Assembly: GCF_001884135.1 (NCBI RefSeq)
Contig: NZ_MAOC01000077.1
Location: 62,001-126,000, forward strand
Reading direction: 5' to 3'
From: Bacillus nitratireducens
Lineage (GTDB): Bacteria > Bacillota > Bacilli > Bacillales > Bacillaceae_G
DNA: 64,000 nucleotides
Each line of letters starts with the position of its first letter. Within the stretch, counting starts at the first letter, position 1. This document shows positions 29,148 through 38,747 of the stretch, piece after piece. The position numbers and the translations under genes are program-made. The notes under the pieces are model-generated. The model did not search any database. It saw nothing but the letters and a program-made list of their open reading frames with translations, and was not told the origin of the DNA.

Positions 29148-29996
29148 CTATTCCCCTCCGTTCCCATCATATTTATATACTTTCGTTGCACGATAATATA
29201 AGTAAATTAACAGAATAGAGAATAGAACAACAATCATAGATAACGCAGAACCAAACGGCCAATCACGCGAACCTAAGAATTGATTTTGAATTACGTTTCC
29301 GATTAACGCTACCTTCGATCCACCCATAACGTCTGATACAACAAACATTCCGATAGAAGAAACGAATACTAAAATAGAACCAGTAACAATCCCTGACATC
29401 GTCATCGGTACCGTTACATTCCAAAATGCCTTTACTGGTGTTGCTCCTAAATCATAAGCTGCCTCTAGCTTACGCTTATCAAGCTGCTCAATCGCTGCAT
29501 ACACTGGTAAAATCATAAATGGTAATAAAGAATATACCATTCCGAGTATTACAGAGGGTGTATTATATAGCAGATTTAAAGGTTCACTAATAATACCTAG
29601 TTTCAATAGCAATGTGTTTACAAGACCTTGTGAACGTAAAATAACAATCCATGCGTATGAACGAACAAGGAAGTTAATCCAGAACGGAATCGTTGCCAAT
29701 AATAAAAGGATAGAACGATATTTACGATCAACAATTGTAATTGTATAGGCAAATGGATAACCAATTAATAAACATAGTACTGTCGTAATAACCGCAATTT
29801 TTACTGTTTCCCATAACGTCCCCATATATAATGGATCAAACACACGCGCTATGTTATCTAATGTAAATTTCATTTCCACTGTCCCGTATGCTCCGCGCTG
29901 CATGAAGGCAAATGCTAATACGAACAAAAGTGGAATTAGGAAGAAGATTAACAGCCATACGACTGTAGGTAATGCGAGTAATTTCCCTTTTTTCAA
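29148..29996 (-). CDS. potB: Polyamine ABC transporter permease PotB
   Basis: The partner permease of PotC. The 282-residue protein has six membrane segments and the EAA loop [21 protein letters not shown]. It starts with TTG, and the start overlaps the potA stop codon as TTGA, so it is probably translated by coupling with potA. Confidence 0.95.
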   Translation of the reverse strand: MKKGKLLALPTVVWLLIFFLIPLLFVLAFAFMQRGAYGTVEMKFTLDNIARVFDPLYMGTLWETVKIAVITTVLCLLIGYPFAYTITIVDRKYRSILLLLATIPFWINFLVRSYAWIVILRSQGLVNTLLLKLGIISEPLNLLYNTPSVILGMVYSLLPFMILPVYAAIEQLDKRKLEAAYDLGATPVKAFWNVTVPMTMSGIVTGSILVFVSSIGMFVVSDVMGGSKVALIGNVIQNQFLGSRDWPFGSALSMIVVLFSILLIYLYYRATKVYKYDGNGGE

Positions 29997-30976
29997 TTTA
30001 AGGTCACCTCGTCCTCTTGCTCCCAGCCTACATATACATTATCTCCAATGTTCCACTGCGCTGCTTCTTCAGCAGTTTGATAAGCCATCAGCAATTCTGC
30101 TGTTTTCTCATCACGTACATACAGCTTTTCCATATTTCCAACAAACTCAATATCTTCAATATGTCCAAGATGGTATTCTTTTAAAATTGATTGCTCAACC
30201 GAACGAACCTTTACGTTTTCAGGGCGAACTGCTACGTAGTTTTCCCCATTCTTCACGATATTATTTTCACCGATGAACGTCGCAACGAACAATGTTTTCG
30301 GCTTATTATAAATTTCTTTAGGCGTGCCGACTTGTTCGATATGCCCTTTATTCATAACGACAATACGATCACTCATACTCATCGCTTCTTCTTGATCATG
30401 CGTTACGTATATGAACGTAATTCCTAAATTACGCTGTAAGTTCTTCAATTCACGTTGCAAATCTTTTCGTAACTTAAAGTCAAGCGCTCCAAGTGGCTCA
30501 TCTAATAGTAATACACGCGGATTATTTACAATTGCTCTTGCAATTGCTACACGCTGCTGCTGTCCACCAGAAAGCTTTGAAGGTTTACGATTACGGAATT
30601 CAAGTAACTGCGTTAAACGCATTGCCTCTTCCGCACGTTCTTTCTGTTCTGCAGCTGGTACTTTTTGCATTTTCATACCGAAACAAATATTTTTTTCTAC
30701 ATTCATATGTGGGAATAGTGCGTAATGCTGGAACACTAAGTTCATATGACGCTTGTATGGTGGCAAATCGTTAATCTTTTCATCATCTAATAAAAGATTC
30801 CCTTTAGTTGGAGTTTCAAATCCTGCGATCATACGAAGTAAAGTCGTTTTCCCGCAACCACTCGGTCCTAAAATTGTTAAAAATTCTCCTTCTTTAATAT
30901 CTAAAGAAAGAGGTGGGATAATCACTTGATTTCCAAAATGTTTTTCTACTGCTTCAACTTTAATAATCTTTTTCAT
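29993..30976 (-). CDS. potA: Polyamine ABC transporter ATP-binding protein PotA
   Basis: ATPase that powers polyamine uptake. The 327-residue protein has Walker [10 protein letters not shown] (about residues 37-45), signature [14 protein letters not shown] (about 134-147), Walker [11 protein letters not shown] and the switch histidine in [11 protein letters not shown] short TOBE-like C-terminal domain ([10 protein letters not shown]) follows. It is the promoter-proximal gene of potABCD. The TOBE region is a little shorter than in E. coli PotA. Confidence 0.95.
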   Translation of the reverse strand: MKKIIKVEAVEKHFGNQVIIPPLSLDIKEGEFLTILGPSGCGKTTLLRMIAGFETPTKGNLLLDDEKINDLPPYKRHMNLVFQHYALFPHMNVEKNICFGMKMQKVPAAEQKERAEEAMRLTQLLEFRNRKPSKLSGGQQQRVAIARAIVNNPRVLLLDEPLGALDFKLRKDLQRELKNLQRNLGITFIYVTHDQEEAMSMSDRIVVMNKGHIEQVGTPKEIYNKPKTLFVATFIGENNIVKNGENYVAVRPENVKVRSVEQSILKEYHLGHIEDIEFVGNMEKLYVRDEKTAELLMAYQTAEEAAQWNIGDNVYVGWEQEDEVTLN

Positions 30977-31149
30977 TTTCCCGTCCTATCTACCTTAAAT
31001 TTTAATTTTTATATTCATGAATAAATATTTATGTTCTAATAGACTCTTTTTTGTTTCGATCCAAACAAAAATGGTTATTTAGCAAGCGTTCACTTCTATT
31101 CTATATGTAGTATGTTTGATTCATTTTCGCATGATACATATGTCGAACA

Positions 31150-31176
31150 GAAAAACCCCTTCCATTGCGAAGGGGC
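31150..31176 (-). terminator. Terminator after the aldehyde dehydrogenase gene
   Basis: AGCCCCTTC / GAAGGGG stem on the minus strand followed by TTTTTCTG. Confidence 0.85.
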
Positions 31177-31214
31177 TATTATCATACGGCTACGCCTACT
31201 GATAAACACCATCA

Positions 31215-32582
31215 TCATTTTAACAACTTTCGTATGAATTTTAAAGCACTTTTTGTAGAAGAGTAACGAATTTTCATGTCGAATGCTGTAGATTGGGACA
31301 AAATGCTTTTATAATGGGAAAAAGTCCGAAAACTTTGTTCACCATGATAGCCGCCTAATCCACTGCTCCCCACTCCCCCAAAAGGTAAATATGGCGTTGC
31401 AAGATGATACACAACATCATTAATACATCCTCCGCCATATGGGATATTATTCGTCACTTGCTCTTGTACTTTTCTATCTTCAGAAAAAACATATAAAGCT
31501 AACGGCTTCGGATGTTGCTGAATCGTTTCAATTACATCTTCTAGTTTGTCATACTCAATGATTGGTAAGATTGGTCCGAAAATTTCATCCTCCATAACAG
31601 CACTTTGCCATGTAACATTTGTTAAGACTGTCGGCTCAATGTGCAATGTTTCTTTCTTATAACTCCCGCCAATCACCTGCTTACCGTCTTGTAAAAAGGT
31701 ACATAATCGTTCAAAATGACGATCGCTCACAATTCTTACGTAATTGTCATTTTGTAAAGGCTCTTTTCCATATTGCTCCGTTATTTCATGTCGTAATGCC
31801 TCGATTAGCTGTTCTTTCACTGAAGAATGAACGTACATATAATCAGGTGCCACACACGTCTGTCCCGCATTTAAAAATTTGCCCCAAACGATACGTCTTG
31901 CAGTTACATCTAGCTTCGCATCTTTATGCACAATACATGGACTTTTCCCGCCAAGTTCTAACGTAAGAGGCGTTAAATTTTTCGCCGCTGCTTCCATCAC
32001 AACTTTTCCGACTCCAACACTACCTGTAAAGAAAATATAATCAAACGGCTCCTTTAAAAGTGCAGTGCTTTCCTCCACACCGCCTTCTACTACCGATACA
32101 AGCTCTTCTGGGAATAACTCTTCTATCATTCTCGTAAGCATTTTTGAAACGTTAGGTGTTAACTCTGACGGCTTTAAAACAACTGTATTTCCAGCTGCCA
32201 GCGCTCCTACTAGAGGTGCAATCGCTAACTGAAACGGATAGTTCCACGGTGCGATAATAAGTGTCACACCGTACGGTTCTGGCACTACTTTCCCCTTTGA
32301 TCCAAAATGAGTTAGTGCTGTTCGAACTCGCTTCGGTTTACTCCACGATGACATATGTTTCAATTGAAAAGAAATTTCTTTTAATACATATCCCACTTCC
32401 GTTGTAAACGACTCATGAGCTGACTTATTTAAATCTAATTTCAATGCTTGAAAGATCTCTTCTTCAAAACGCTGAATTCCATCATAAAGCTTTTTTAAAT
32501 TATTTTTTCTTGTTTCTATACTTCTCGTATATCCATTATAAAAATATTGCTTTTGTTTATTTACAATAGAAGAAATACTCAT
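31215..32582 (-). CDS. Class 3-type aldehyde dehydrogenase
   Basis: An NAD(P)-dependent dehydrogenase of the short (about 455-residue) ALDH3 class, often acting on fatty or aromatic aldehydes. Visible motifs: APWNYPFQLAIAPLVGALAAGN, split here as APWNYPFQ and ALAAGNTVVLKPSE, the catalytic Glu in LELGGKSP and the nucleophilic Cys in NAGQTCVAPDY. B. subtilis YwdH is a likely relative. The substrate is not indicated by neighbours. Confidence 0.92.
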   Translation of the reverse strand: MSISSIVNKQKQYFYNGYTRSIETRKNNLKKLYDGIQRFEEEIFQALKLDLNKSAHESFTTEVGYVLKEISFQLKHMSSWSKPKRVRTALTHFGSKGKVVPEPYGVTLIIAPWNYPFQLAIAPLVGALAAGNTVVLKPSELTPNVSKMLTRMIEELFPEELVSVVEGGVEESTALLKEPFDYIFFTGSVGVGKVVMEAAAKNLTPLTLELGGKSPCIVHKDAKLDVTARRIVWGKFLNAGQTCVAPDYMYVHSSVKEQLIEALRHEITEQYGKEPLQNDNYVRIVSDRHFERLCTFLQDGKQVIGGSYKKETLHIEPTVLTNVTWQSAVMEDEIFGPILPIIEYDKLEDVIETIQQHPKPLALYVFSEDRKVQEQVTNNIPYGGGCINDVVYHLATPYLPFGGVGSSGLGGYHGEQSFRTFSHYKSILSQSTAFDMKIRYSSTKSALKFIRKLLK

Positions 32583-32711
32583 TCACTCACCTTCTCCCAC
32601 TATTTTTATCCAATTCTTTCATTATTTATATAGACTTTATATGTAACAAATTTCTATTCGTAAAGTTACATTATATATGACTTTTCCAGCTATATAAAAT
32701 TCATTGCTCAC

Positions 32712-32749
32712 AAAAAAACTACCGAAAGAAATTCTCTCGGTAGTTTTAC
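32712..32749 (-). terminator. Terminator after inhA1
   Basis: AAACTACCGA / TCGGTAGTTT stem with A7 and T4 flanks, a few bases after the inhA1 stop. Confidence 0.88.
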
Positions 32750-32753
32750 TGTA

Positions 32754-35141
32754 TTAACGATATAAACGAACAGCACCTGCAGAATTATCATCAGCTTGTC
32801 CTACTACTTCAAACTTCAGACCAAGCTTCGGTAAAATACGTCCTGCATCTGGAATTTGCTCATTAATATACGTTTTAGAGTCATCAAACTTCGGTACTCC
32901 TGGTAATCCATCGTATACGAATGTTCCACGCGTTGGAGATACAACTTTCCAAGCTGGCGTTTTGTCGAATGAGAACGCCGAATCAGCAATTTGGAATCGC
33001 GTACTGCTTTTAAATGTTGGTTTGCCATTTAGAGTTCCTGCAATTGCTTCTGGATGAGAGTCAACTACACCAAGGAAACCATGTCCTGGATGTATGCCAA
33101 CCCAGTTATCTGTGTAAGCTGAATCCGCATACCATACAACCATACCAGTGTTATATACTGGACCGCGAGCAAATTTCAATGCGTTATCTGAACCCGCATA
33201 GTTTCTCCACTCTACATAGTAGTTATGTTTTTTCTTATCCATTCCGTTAGATGCAACGAAACCATCCAATTTGAATTGTGGTGTACCTTCTGCATCATCA
33301 GAGAATACAACATTTCCATCTACAGTTAGTGACGCGTTATCAAGTGTGAATCCATTTAACGCTAATCCACCATCTGTAATATATTCAAATACTAGTTTCA
33401 CTTTCTTACCTTTGAATTGACTTAAATCATATGATTTATCAACCCATTTTCCATTTGTCGTAGCTGCATTTCCACTATTTGCTTTCTCACCAAGTCTTTC
33501 AATCAACGTTTTTTGACCGTCTTCTGTTACAGCGTGTACTTCAAGGAAATCGTACTCCGCTTCGATTTCATACAATGACTTATAATCGAATTTTGCAGTC
33601 GTTGCTTTCGTTAAATCGAATAGTGGCGTTTCCATCGTTGTATGAAGGTCATCACCCTTTGTGCTGTAGTAATACTGTTTACCAAATGCAGGCTGAATTC
33701 CTTTTACCTCTTTATCTGGTAAGTTAACACGAATCAGACCTGGACGATCTGACTTCGTAACACTTTGGTCTAAGTATGTTGCTAGACCGATACCTTTATT
33801 TAATTTCTCGTAATCTACCTCTACGATATTTGCCCAGTTACCACCTATTGTTTTTTGGAAAAACTCTTTATTTTGTGGTGATAAACTCGTTGGTGTTGTT
33901 CCAGCAATTTTACCAGCCCAGCTACCACCACTCATAATAGACCAAGCTTCAACCGGCTCACCATCACCGCTATATTGTGTATCATACTCATCTGGAAGAC
34001 CTAAATCATGGCCATATTCATGTGCGAATACACCAACCGCGCCATCTTCTGGTTCAATTGTGTAGTCGAATGCTGCCATATTTCCGCCCCAATATGGAAC
34101 TTTCGCTTGTGTACCTTCAATTGCGAATGGTTTTGGTCCAACTGTCCAGCGATGTGACCAAATTGCATCATCACCTAATTTACCGCCACCTGCTTCTTGT
34201 CCAACACCCGCATGAATAATCATTAAGTGATCGATTAAACCGTCCGGTTGATTTTGATTTCCATCACCATTTACATCGTATTGATCGAACTGATCAAACT
34301 GTGATAAATCAAGTCCACTATCTACAGCTGCTTTTAATGCATCTTTTACTAGATCACGTGGTCCTTTTGGTCCTTTATTATCATGACCTGTACCAGCATC
34401 AGCACCATAATCAGCTGCTTTACCAGGAACCGTTAACCATTTTGTAACTGTTCCATCCACTGTGTAGCTACCACCAGATTGCTCTTCATAATATTGTTTA
34501 AACGTTTCAATTTTACTTCCATCATCTAGTGTAAACGGCTCGTTACCGAATAACATTTTTTCATAATGCTCTTTATTAAAATCGTTGGAGTACATGTAAC
34601 CAGGCTCTTTATCGATATTGTTATGTTTGAAATCAGCGTACTCTACAAGCAAAACAAGTACTTTATCTTTACGAACTTCACCGTTATATTCTTTTTGCTT
34701 AGCAGGTGAAGTTGGCACTTTCCCATTTAAGCCGCCTCTAACTGGACCTGCTCCCGCTGCAGTCCCGTTTGCTGGTTGCTCTAATTTTTCTTTCGTGTCT
34801 GCTTTCGCATCTTTCACTTTCTTTAAAAAGTCAGATGCATCTTTCGTAAGTTGGTCCCCATTTGCCGCTTCTTTCCCAGGATTTTCACCCTTTTTGTTCT
34901 CTACATACTTTTCGACAGCTTTCTTTGTTTCTTTCTCTGAAGCTGACGAATCAATTACCCCACGTTTTTTCAGTGCATCTGCTAAACGCTCTTCTGGAAT
35001 TAAATGGTCATCAACTGGACTCGTAGCTGTTTTATTCCCAGGTGTTTCAGCGTACGCAGACTGAGTGCCCGCGCTGAATGAAAGACCTAATGCAGCTGTC
35101 AAAGCAATTGATGATAATACTTTAAATGGTTTCTTTTTCAT
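32754..35141 (-). CDS. inhA1: Immune inhibitor A metalloprotease InhA1 (M6 family)
   Basis: A secreted zinc protease of the B. cereus group that degrades host and bacterial proteins and is abundant in the exosporium. The 795-residue precursor has a signal peptide (cleavage near SAYA-ET, residue 31), a propeptide to about residue 125, and the M6 catalytic domain with HEYGH at 374-378 and downstream acidic ligand residues in LPDEYD. C-terminal beta domains follow, including an MAM-like region around 540-650. Location next to sinI/sinR and calY fits inhA1 rather than the inhA2 or inhA3 paralogues. Confidence 0.95.
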   Translation of the reverse strand: MKKKPFKVLSSIALTAALGLSFSAGTQSAYAETPGNKTATSPVDDHLIPEERLADALKKRGVIDSSASEKETKKAVEKYVENKKGENPGKEAANGDQLTKDASDFLKKVKDAKADTKEKLEQPANGTAAGAGPVRGGLNGKVPTSPAKQKEYNGEVRKDKVLVLLVEYADFKHNNIDKEPGYMYSNDFNKEHYEKMLFGNEPFTLDDGSKIETFKQYYEEQSGGSYTVDGTVTKWLTVPGKAADYGADAGTGHDNKGPKGPRDLVKDALKAAVDSGLDLSQFDQFDQYDVNGDGNQNQPDGLIDHLMIIHAGVGQEAGGGKLGDDAIWSHRWTVGPKPFAIEGTQAKVPYWGGNMAAFDYTIEPEDGAVGVFAHEYGHDLGLPDEYDTQYSGDGEPVEAWSIMSGGSWAGKIAGTTPTSLSPQNKEFFQKTIGGNWANIVEVDYEKLNKGIGLATYLDQSVTKSDRPGLIRVNLPDKEVKGIQPAFGKQYYYSTKGDDLHTTMETPLFDLTKATTAKFDYKSLYEIEAEYDFLEVHAVTEDGQKTLIERLGEKANSGNAATTNGKWVDKSYDLSQFKGKKVKLVFEYITDGGLALNGFTLDNASLTVDGNVVFSDDAEGTPQFKLDGFVASNGMDKKKHNYYVEWRNYAGSDNALKFARGPVYNTGMVVWYADSAYTDNWVGIHPGHGFLGVVDSHPEAIAGTLNGKPTFKSSTRFQIADSAFSFDKTPAWKVVSPTRGTFVYDGLPGVPKFDDSKTYINEQIPDAGRILPKLGLKFEVVGQADDNSAGAVRLYR

Positions 35142-35482
35142 CCCTTATTTCCTCCCCTAATAAATAATATGTATTACAATTTAAATTTTATTAAAAATTC
35201 AATATTTTTTCAATATTTAGTTATATTATGTAATTTTTTTAATATATTTGTAAAAATTACATAGTTAATATACGAATATATCACAATTCAACAATATTTT
35301 CAGAAAATATTGAAAATATTTGTCAGAAACTTTATAATCGCCATAGAGGGAATTTAATGGGGATTTTATCTTTGTTTCATCTACAAAACATTCGATAATT
35401 TGACACATAAAATATAAAAATCGGTTAATTATCGTCTACTATGTAGCAGCAATTATGACCAATAATTAGGGAGGAATTACAT
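35142..35482. promoter_or_regulatory. inhA1-sinI divergent control region with a perfect AT palindrome
   Basis: A 340 bp very AT-rich region holding the promoters of inhA1 (minus) and sinI (plus). A perfect 21 bp palindrome lies at 35292-35312 (arms CAATATTTTC and GAAAATATTG around a central A). The half-site CAATATTT recurs at about 35200 and 35211 and in inverted form at 35312-35320. It looks like an operator array, but the bound factor is unknown. Confidence 0.55.
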
Positions 35483-35617
35483 TTGTACAAAGATAAGACT
35501 GACTCACTAGATCAAGAATGGATTGATTTAATACTTGAAGCTCTAGATGCTGGCATTGCCCTGCAAGATATTGAACACTTTTTTCAACGTATGAAGCATA
35601 CGAGCCAGGCTCAATAG
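35483..35617 (+). CDS. sinI: SinI, antagonist of SinR (TTG start)
   Basis: A 44-residue protein (MYKDKTDSLDQEWIDLILEA) too short for usual gene finding. It starts at a TTG eight nt after GGGAGGAA. The segment EWIDLILEALDAGIALQDI matches the dimerisation helix of SinI and resembles the SinR C-terminal helix EWTQLVKDAMSSGVSKEQF in the next gene, through which SinI titrates SinR. It is 79 bp upstream of sinR. Confidence 0.92.
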   Translation: MYKDKTDSLDQEWIDLILEALDAGIALQDIEHFFQRMKHTSQAQ

Positions 35618-35696
35618 CCTCGTTCTTTTTAGCGAATTTTATGTTATAATAATCACATCATAAGACGACTACATATTGATAGAAAGGTGCGCAAAT

Positions 35697-36020
35697 ATGA
35701 TAGGAGAACGTATAAAACGCCTTCGTTTACAAAAAGGCATTTCACTAACAGAACTCGCCGAAAAGGCTGGCGTTGCTAAATCTTACATTAGTTCTATAGA
35801 ACGAAATTTACAAAAAAACCCTTCCATACAGTTTCTTGAAAAAATCGCAGCTGTTCTACAAATTCCAGTTGATACTTTACTTCACGACGAGACAACAACG
35901 GAAAGTCACCTAGACTCCGAATGGACACAGCTCGTTAAAGATGCGATGAGCTCTGGTGTCTCAAAAGAACAGTTTCGTGAATTTCTCGAGTTTACACAAT
36001 GGAAGAAAAATCAAAAATAA
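35697..36020 (+). CDS. sinR: SinR, master biofilm repressor
   Basis: A 107-residue DNA-binding repressor. The N-terminal XRE-type helix-turn-helix (SLTELAEKAGVAKSYISSIE) binds GTTC-type operators; the C-terminal helices (about residues 72-100) form dimers or heterodimers with SinI. I start at the ATG at 35697 behind AAAGGTG; an upstream ATG at 35676 is not supported. Three candidate SinR operators lie within 3.5 kb, before calY, the DUF4047-like gene and sipW. Confidence 0.95.
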   Translation: MIGERIKRLRLQKGISLTELAEKAGVAKSYISSIERNLQKNPSIQFLEKIAAVLQIPVDTLLHDETTTESHLDSEWTQLVKDAMSSGVSKEQFREFLEFTQWKKNQK

Positions 36021-36028
36021 TACATAGT

Positions 36029-36058
36029 AAGGAGTGCTTAAAACTGCACTTCTTTTTC
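36029..36058 (+). terminator. Terminator after sinR
   Basis: AAGGAGTGC / GCACTTCTT imperfect stem followed by TTTTTC. Confidence 0.7.
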
Positions 36059-36062
36059 TTTA

Positions 36063-36090
36063 TAAAAAAAAGCGGGGGATACCCGCTTTT
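36063..36090 (-). terminator. Terminator after calY
   Basis: AAAAGCGGG / CCCGCTTTT stem with A-run and T-run flanks, immediately after the calY stop. Confidence 0.9.
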
Positions 36091-36096
36091 GATTTA

Positions 36097-36690
36097 TTAT
36101 TTTTCTTCGCCATCTGTTTGGCTTGCGTTGAATGTCCATTCTAAGTTCAATGAATCGCCTTGGAATTTGTTTTGATCTGTACCATCATCTTCGAATACAA
36201 ATTGTACCCATAGATAGTCTTCTGTTCCAGCTTCTAAGCCACCTTTTTCACCCCACTCCGGAGCAAAAATGTCTTTAGCTAAAACATCTGGATCCACATT
36301 TTGTAAATCTGCTAAAGTTGTTTCATATACAGGCTCACTTTGTTTATCCCAGTTCCAAAGGAATTTCACTTTAATATGCTTACCGAAGTCTTCACCAGCA
36401 TTATCACCTTTTGCATCTGCAATACTGTACTTTGTCGCTAATTTAACATCTTTAATTGCTAACGTTCCGTTGTTCTGTAATAAGAACTCTTTCTTAACTG
36501 AATCCCCTGGCTTTAGGTCTTTAATATCAACAATTGTTTTAGGGTTTAAAGCAAGATCTAATGTCCCAGCTGCAAATGTATTGTTCGACACTTCTTTATC
36601 GCTAAAGAATGCGAATGTTCCTCCACCAATTAAAGATAACCCCAGTGCTGCTGATGCAACTCCCATACCTAATTTTTTCTTTAGACTCAC
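36097..36690 (-). CDS. calY: CalY (camelysin), TasA-family surface/fibre protein
   Basis: A 197-residue exported protein of the TasA/camelysin family, a biofilm matrix fibre component in the B. cereus group, also described as a metalloprotease. The signal peptide ends in the SipW-type context GTFAFFSDKEVSNNTF; the mature part starts a Greek-key-like TasA domain (FAAGTLDLALNPKTIVDIKDLKPGDS region). It starts with GTG at 36690, seven nt after AGGGGGAA. The first 60 residues are almost identical to TasA in this window; the rest has diverged. Confidence 0.94.
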   Translation of the reverse strand: MSLKKKLGMGVASAALGLSLIGGGTFAFFSDKEVSNNTFAAGTLDLALNPKTIVDIKDLKPGDSVKKEFLLQNNGTLAIKDVKLATKYSIADAKGDNAGEDFGKHIKVKFLWNWDKQSEPVYETTLADLQNVDPDVLAKDIFAPEWGEKGGLEAGTEDYLWVQFVFEDDGTDQNKFQGDSLNLEWTFNASQTDGEEK

Positions 36691-36787
36691 AATAAATTCC
36701 CCCTAGCTTTTTTTTGTATTTTTACATGCTTATTTCTTATTTCAAATAAGAGGTGTAACTAAAACTATATTAGCTTAGCTAATATTT

Positions 36788-36824
36788 GTTCTTTTTTGAA
36801 AACCTCAAGTTCATTATAACGAAC
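36788..36824. promoter_or_regulatory. calY promoter with overlapping candidate SinR operator
   Basis: GTTCATTATAACGAAC (36809-36824) is a 16 bp near-palindrome of the GTTC...GAAC type; on the minus strand it contains a perfect TATAAT -10 box, with TTGTAT 18 bp upstream. A further GTTCTTT half-site lies at 36788-36794. Repression by SinR is inferred from the motif and from calY control known in the group. Confidence 0.75.
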
Positions 36825-36918
36825 GAAACTATATAAATACAACATATTTTTTGATTATTTTTATTTCTCAACATTTTTTACTTTTCCCAGAAAATTATTG
36901 AGAAATAAAATAAAACTT

Positions 36919-36950
36919 TAATCAGTGTTTTTTGTCCATCCCACTGATTA
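36919..36950 (-). terminator. Terminator downstream of the DUF4047-like gene
   Basis: TAATCAGTG / CACTGATTA 9 bp stem with a 14 nt loop, followed on the minus strand by a TTTTATTTTAT tract. It sits in the 435 bp gap between calY and the next gene. Confidence 0.6.
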
Positions 36951-37125
36951 TTAACCTTCACCAAATAACGTGCGGCCAACTAACTTCCTCGCATTTGTTG
37001 AATTTTTTGGCCCTTATACCTTTGAAAAAACAAAGCAAACAGATGAGTAGTAGGGCTCTCTCATCTATTTGTCTTATGATTGTATTTATACCTTCCGAAA
37101 TGCTGCTGTATTTTACTTGCTATTC

Positions 37126-37938
37126 CTATTTCTTCTGTTCTTCTTGTTTCTTGCTCTCTTCTAACTTTTTCGCTTCTTCTTGCTTCTTACTTTCCTCTAG
37201 CTTTTTCGCTTCTTCTTGCTTCTTATTTTCCTCTAGCTTTTCCGCTTCTTCTTGCTTCTTACTCTCTTCTAGCTTTTTCGCTTCTTCCTGCTTCTTACTC
37301 TCTTCTAGCTTTTTCGCTTCTTCCTGCTTCTTACTCTCTTCTAGCTTTTTCGCTTCTTCCTGCTTCTTACTCTCTTCTAGGTTCTTTTGCTTTTCTATTT
37401 CATCTACTAATAATTTCTCAAAAGCTTGAATTTGTTTATCAATTACCTGTAAATTAACCTCTTTATCAACATACTCACAGTTTTCTTTCACTATATGAAA
37501 ACCAGCATTCACATAAGAGAATACTTGCTTAGTAGGTTCACTTTTATTTTTCTTTAACTCTTCTTTCACTTCGTTATACGGATTTTCTATTGATACATAT
37601 ACTTTTTGTAACAGTTCTCTCTCCGCAACAATTTTCTCACGTCCTTGTTTCCACGTAGCAAGTGTCTGTTCTAGCTCTTGAGTGGAAGTGAAAGTTAATT
37701 TTGATTTCATCTCTCCATACTCATGCAAAATAACTTCCTTATGCTGAATAGCTTGCTTTGTTAGCTGATCAACTGTTTTTGGAAAAATACTTGCTGTAGA
37801 AATAGTAGCCTGCACTTTCGTCTCATGAATGAAAGCTGCTTCGGTATAAGTCATCATTTGAGAACCTAAATAAAAAGTAATAGAGCACAAACATGGCAAT
37901 ATAAGCATCTTTTTGAATTTGCGAGGTGCCTTAAGCAT
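37126..37938 (-). CDS. Exported protein with a Lys/Glu-rich 12-residue repeat tail (DUF4047-like, biofilm locus)
   Basis: A 270-residue protein between calY and tasA. An N-terminal hydrophobic segment (about 10-30) leads to TEAAFIHETKVQATISTASIF, which resembles the start of TasA proteins. A helical domain (about 50-180) follows. The last 85 residues are seven tandem units of KKQEEAKKLEES type (36 bp in DNA), a likely long charged helix. As I recall, a gene at this position in B. cereus (BC1280) has been linked to biofilm formation. It has its own GTTC...GAAC operator. Confidence 0.8.
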   Translation of the reverse strand: MLKAPRKFKKMLILPCLCSITFYLGSQMMTYTEAAFIHETKVQATISTASIFPKTVDQLTKQAIQHKEVILHEYGEMKSKLTFTSTQELEQTLATWKQGREKIVAERELLQKVYVSIENPYNEVKEELKKNKSEPTKQVFSYVNAGFHIVKENCEYVDKEVNLQVIDKQIQAFEKLLVDEIEKQKNLEESKKQEEAKKLEESKKQEEAKKLEESKKQEEAKKLEESKKQEEAEKLEENKKQEEAKKLEESKKQEEAKKLEESKKQEEQKK

Positions 37939-37954
37939 TTTAATCTCTCCTATC

Positions 37955-37979
37955 GAACAACTTGTTCTTTATCAAGAAC
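37955..37979. promoter_or_regulatory. Candidate SinR operator before the DUF4047-like gene
   Basis: GTTCTTTATCAAGAAC (37964-37979, 6 bp arms) overlaps a second palindrome GAACAACTTGTTC (37955-37967). A TATAAT box lies just upstream on the minus strand at about 37992-37997, so the operator would cover the transcription start. Confidence 0.72.
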
Positions 37980-38055
37980 TATATCTTTATTATAATAAAG
38001 TGAATTACAAAATGAAATACAAATTATGTTTCTTCTTACATTTCCCGTTTAGCAC

Positions 38056-38086
38056 AAAAAGAGACTACTTTTGATAGTCTCTTTTC
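38056..38086 (-). terminator. Terminator after tasA
   Basis: AAAAGAGACTA / TAGTCTCTTTT stem directly after the tasA stop. Confidence 0.88.
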
Positions 38087-38093
38087 AGTATGA

Positions 38094-38684
38094 TTATTTC
38101 TTCTCCACACCATCGCCTTGTTGTGCCTCAAATGTCCATTTTAATTGAAGTTTATCACCTTGGAATTCATTTTGATTTTCATTTTTATTTTTGAAGTGGA
38201 ATTTCACTTTAAATGAATCACTAGTTCCTGCTTCAATACCTTTCTCAGGCGACAGCCAACTTACTATATCGTTTTCTGCAGCAGTCAGTGTTGTACTCTT
38301 CAACTCTTTTAATGTCATTCTCTTAATTACGTCCTCTTGTTTATCAATATTTTTTAAGAAAACTACTTCAATGTCTTCACCAAAGTCTCTCTTATTATCC
38401 TTCTTCACATCTTCTACATCATACTCCGTATTTAATAATACTTTTTTAATATCTAATGTACCTTTATTCTCTAACGTAAACTCTTTTTCAATTGTATCAC
38501 CTGGTTTTAAATTATCCACTTTCACAATTGTTGATGGGTTCAGCGCTAAATCCAATGTCCCAGACGCAAATGTATTATTTGACACTTCTTTATCGCTAAA
38601 GAATGCAAATGTTCCTCCACCAACTAATGCTGCACCTAATACTGCTGATGTGATACCCATCCCTAATTTTTTCTTTAAAGTCAT
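38094..38684 (-). CDS. tasA: TasA, amyloid-like matrix fibre protein
   Basis: A 196-residue exported fibre protein paired with its dedicated signal peptidase gene sipW 63 bp upstream. The signal peptide (MTLKKKLGMGITSAVLGAAL) ends before TFAFFSDKEVSNNTF, and the mature domain begins TLDLALNPSTIVKVDNLKPG. I start at the ATG at 38684, six nt after GGGGGAT; a frame open from 38699 adds five residues. It shares its N-terminal third with CalY, so the two are duplicates. Confidence 0.93.
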   Translation of the reverse strand: MTLKKKLGMGITSAVLGAALVGGGTFAFFSDKEVSNNTFASGTLDLALNPSTIVKVDNLKPGDTIEKEFTLENKGTLDIKKVLLNTEYDVEDVKKDNKRDFGEDIEVVFLKNIDKQEDVIKRMTLKELKSTTLTAAENDIVSWLSPEKGIEAGTSDSFKVKFHFKNKNENQNEFQGDKLQLKWTFEAQQGDGVEKK

Positions 38685-38747
38685 GTCCAAATCCCCCATA
38701 ATATATATATTTGTTAATTTCCTAATAGGAAATTATAACTAAGATAA

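Noticed and set aside
37131-37385. Regularly spaced repeats that could be taken for a CRISPR array
   Set aside because: The 36 bp units are contiguous with no unique spacers, and they encode an in-frame protein repeat.
36932-37429. Plus-strand frame of 165 codons with Ser/Cys/Phe-rich repeats
   Set aside because: It is the antisense shadow of the Lys/Glu repeat tail of the DUF4047-like gene; composition is not protein-like and there is no ribosome binding site.
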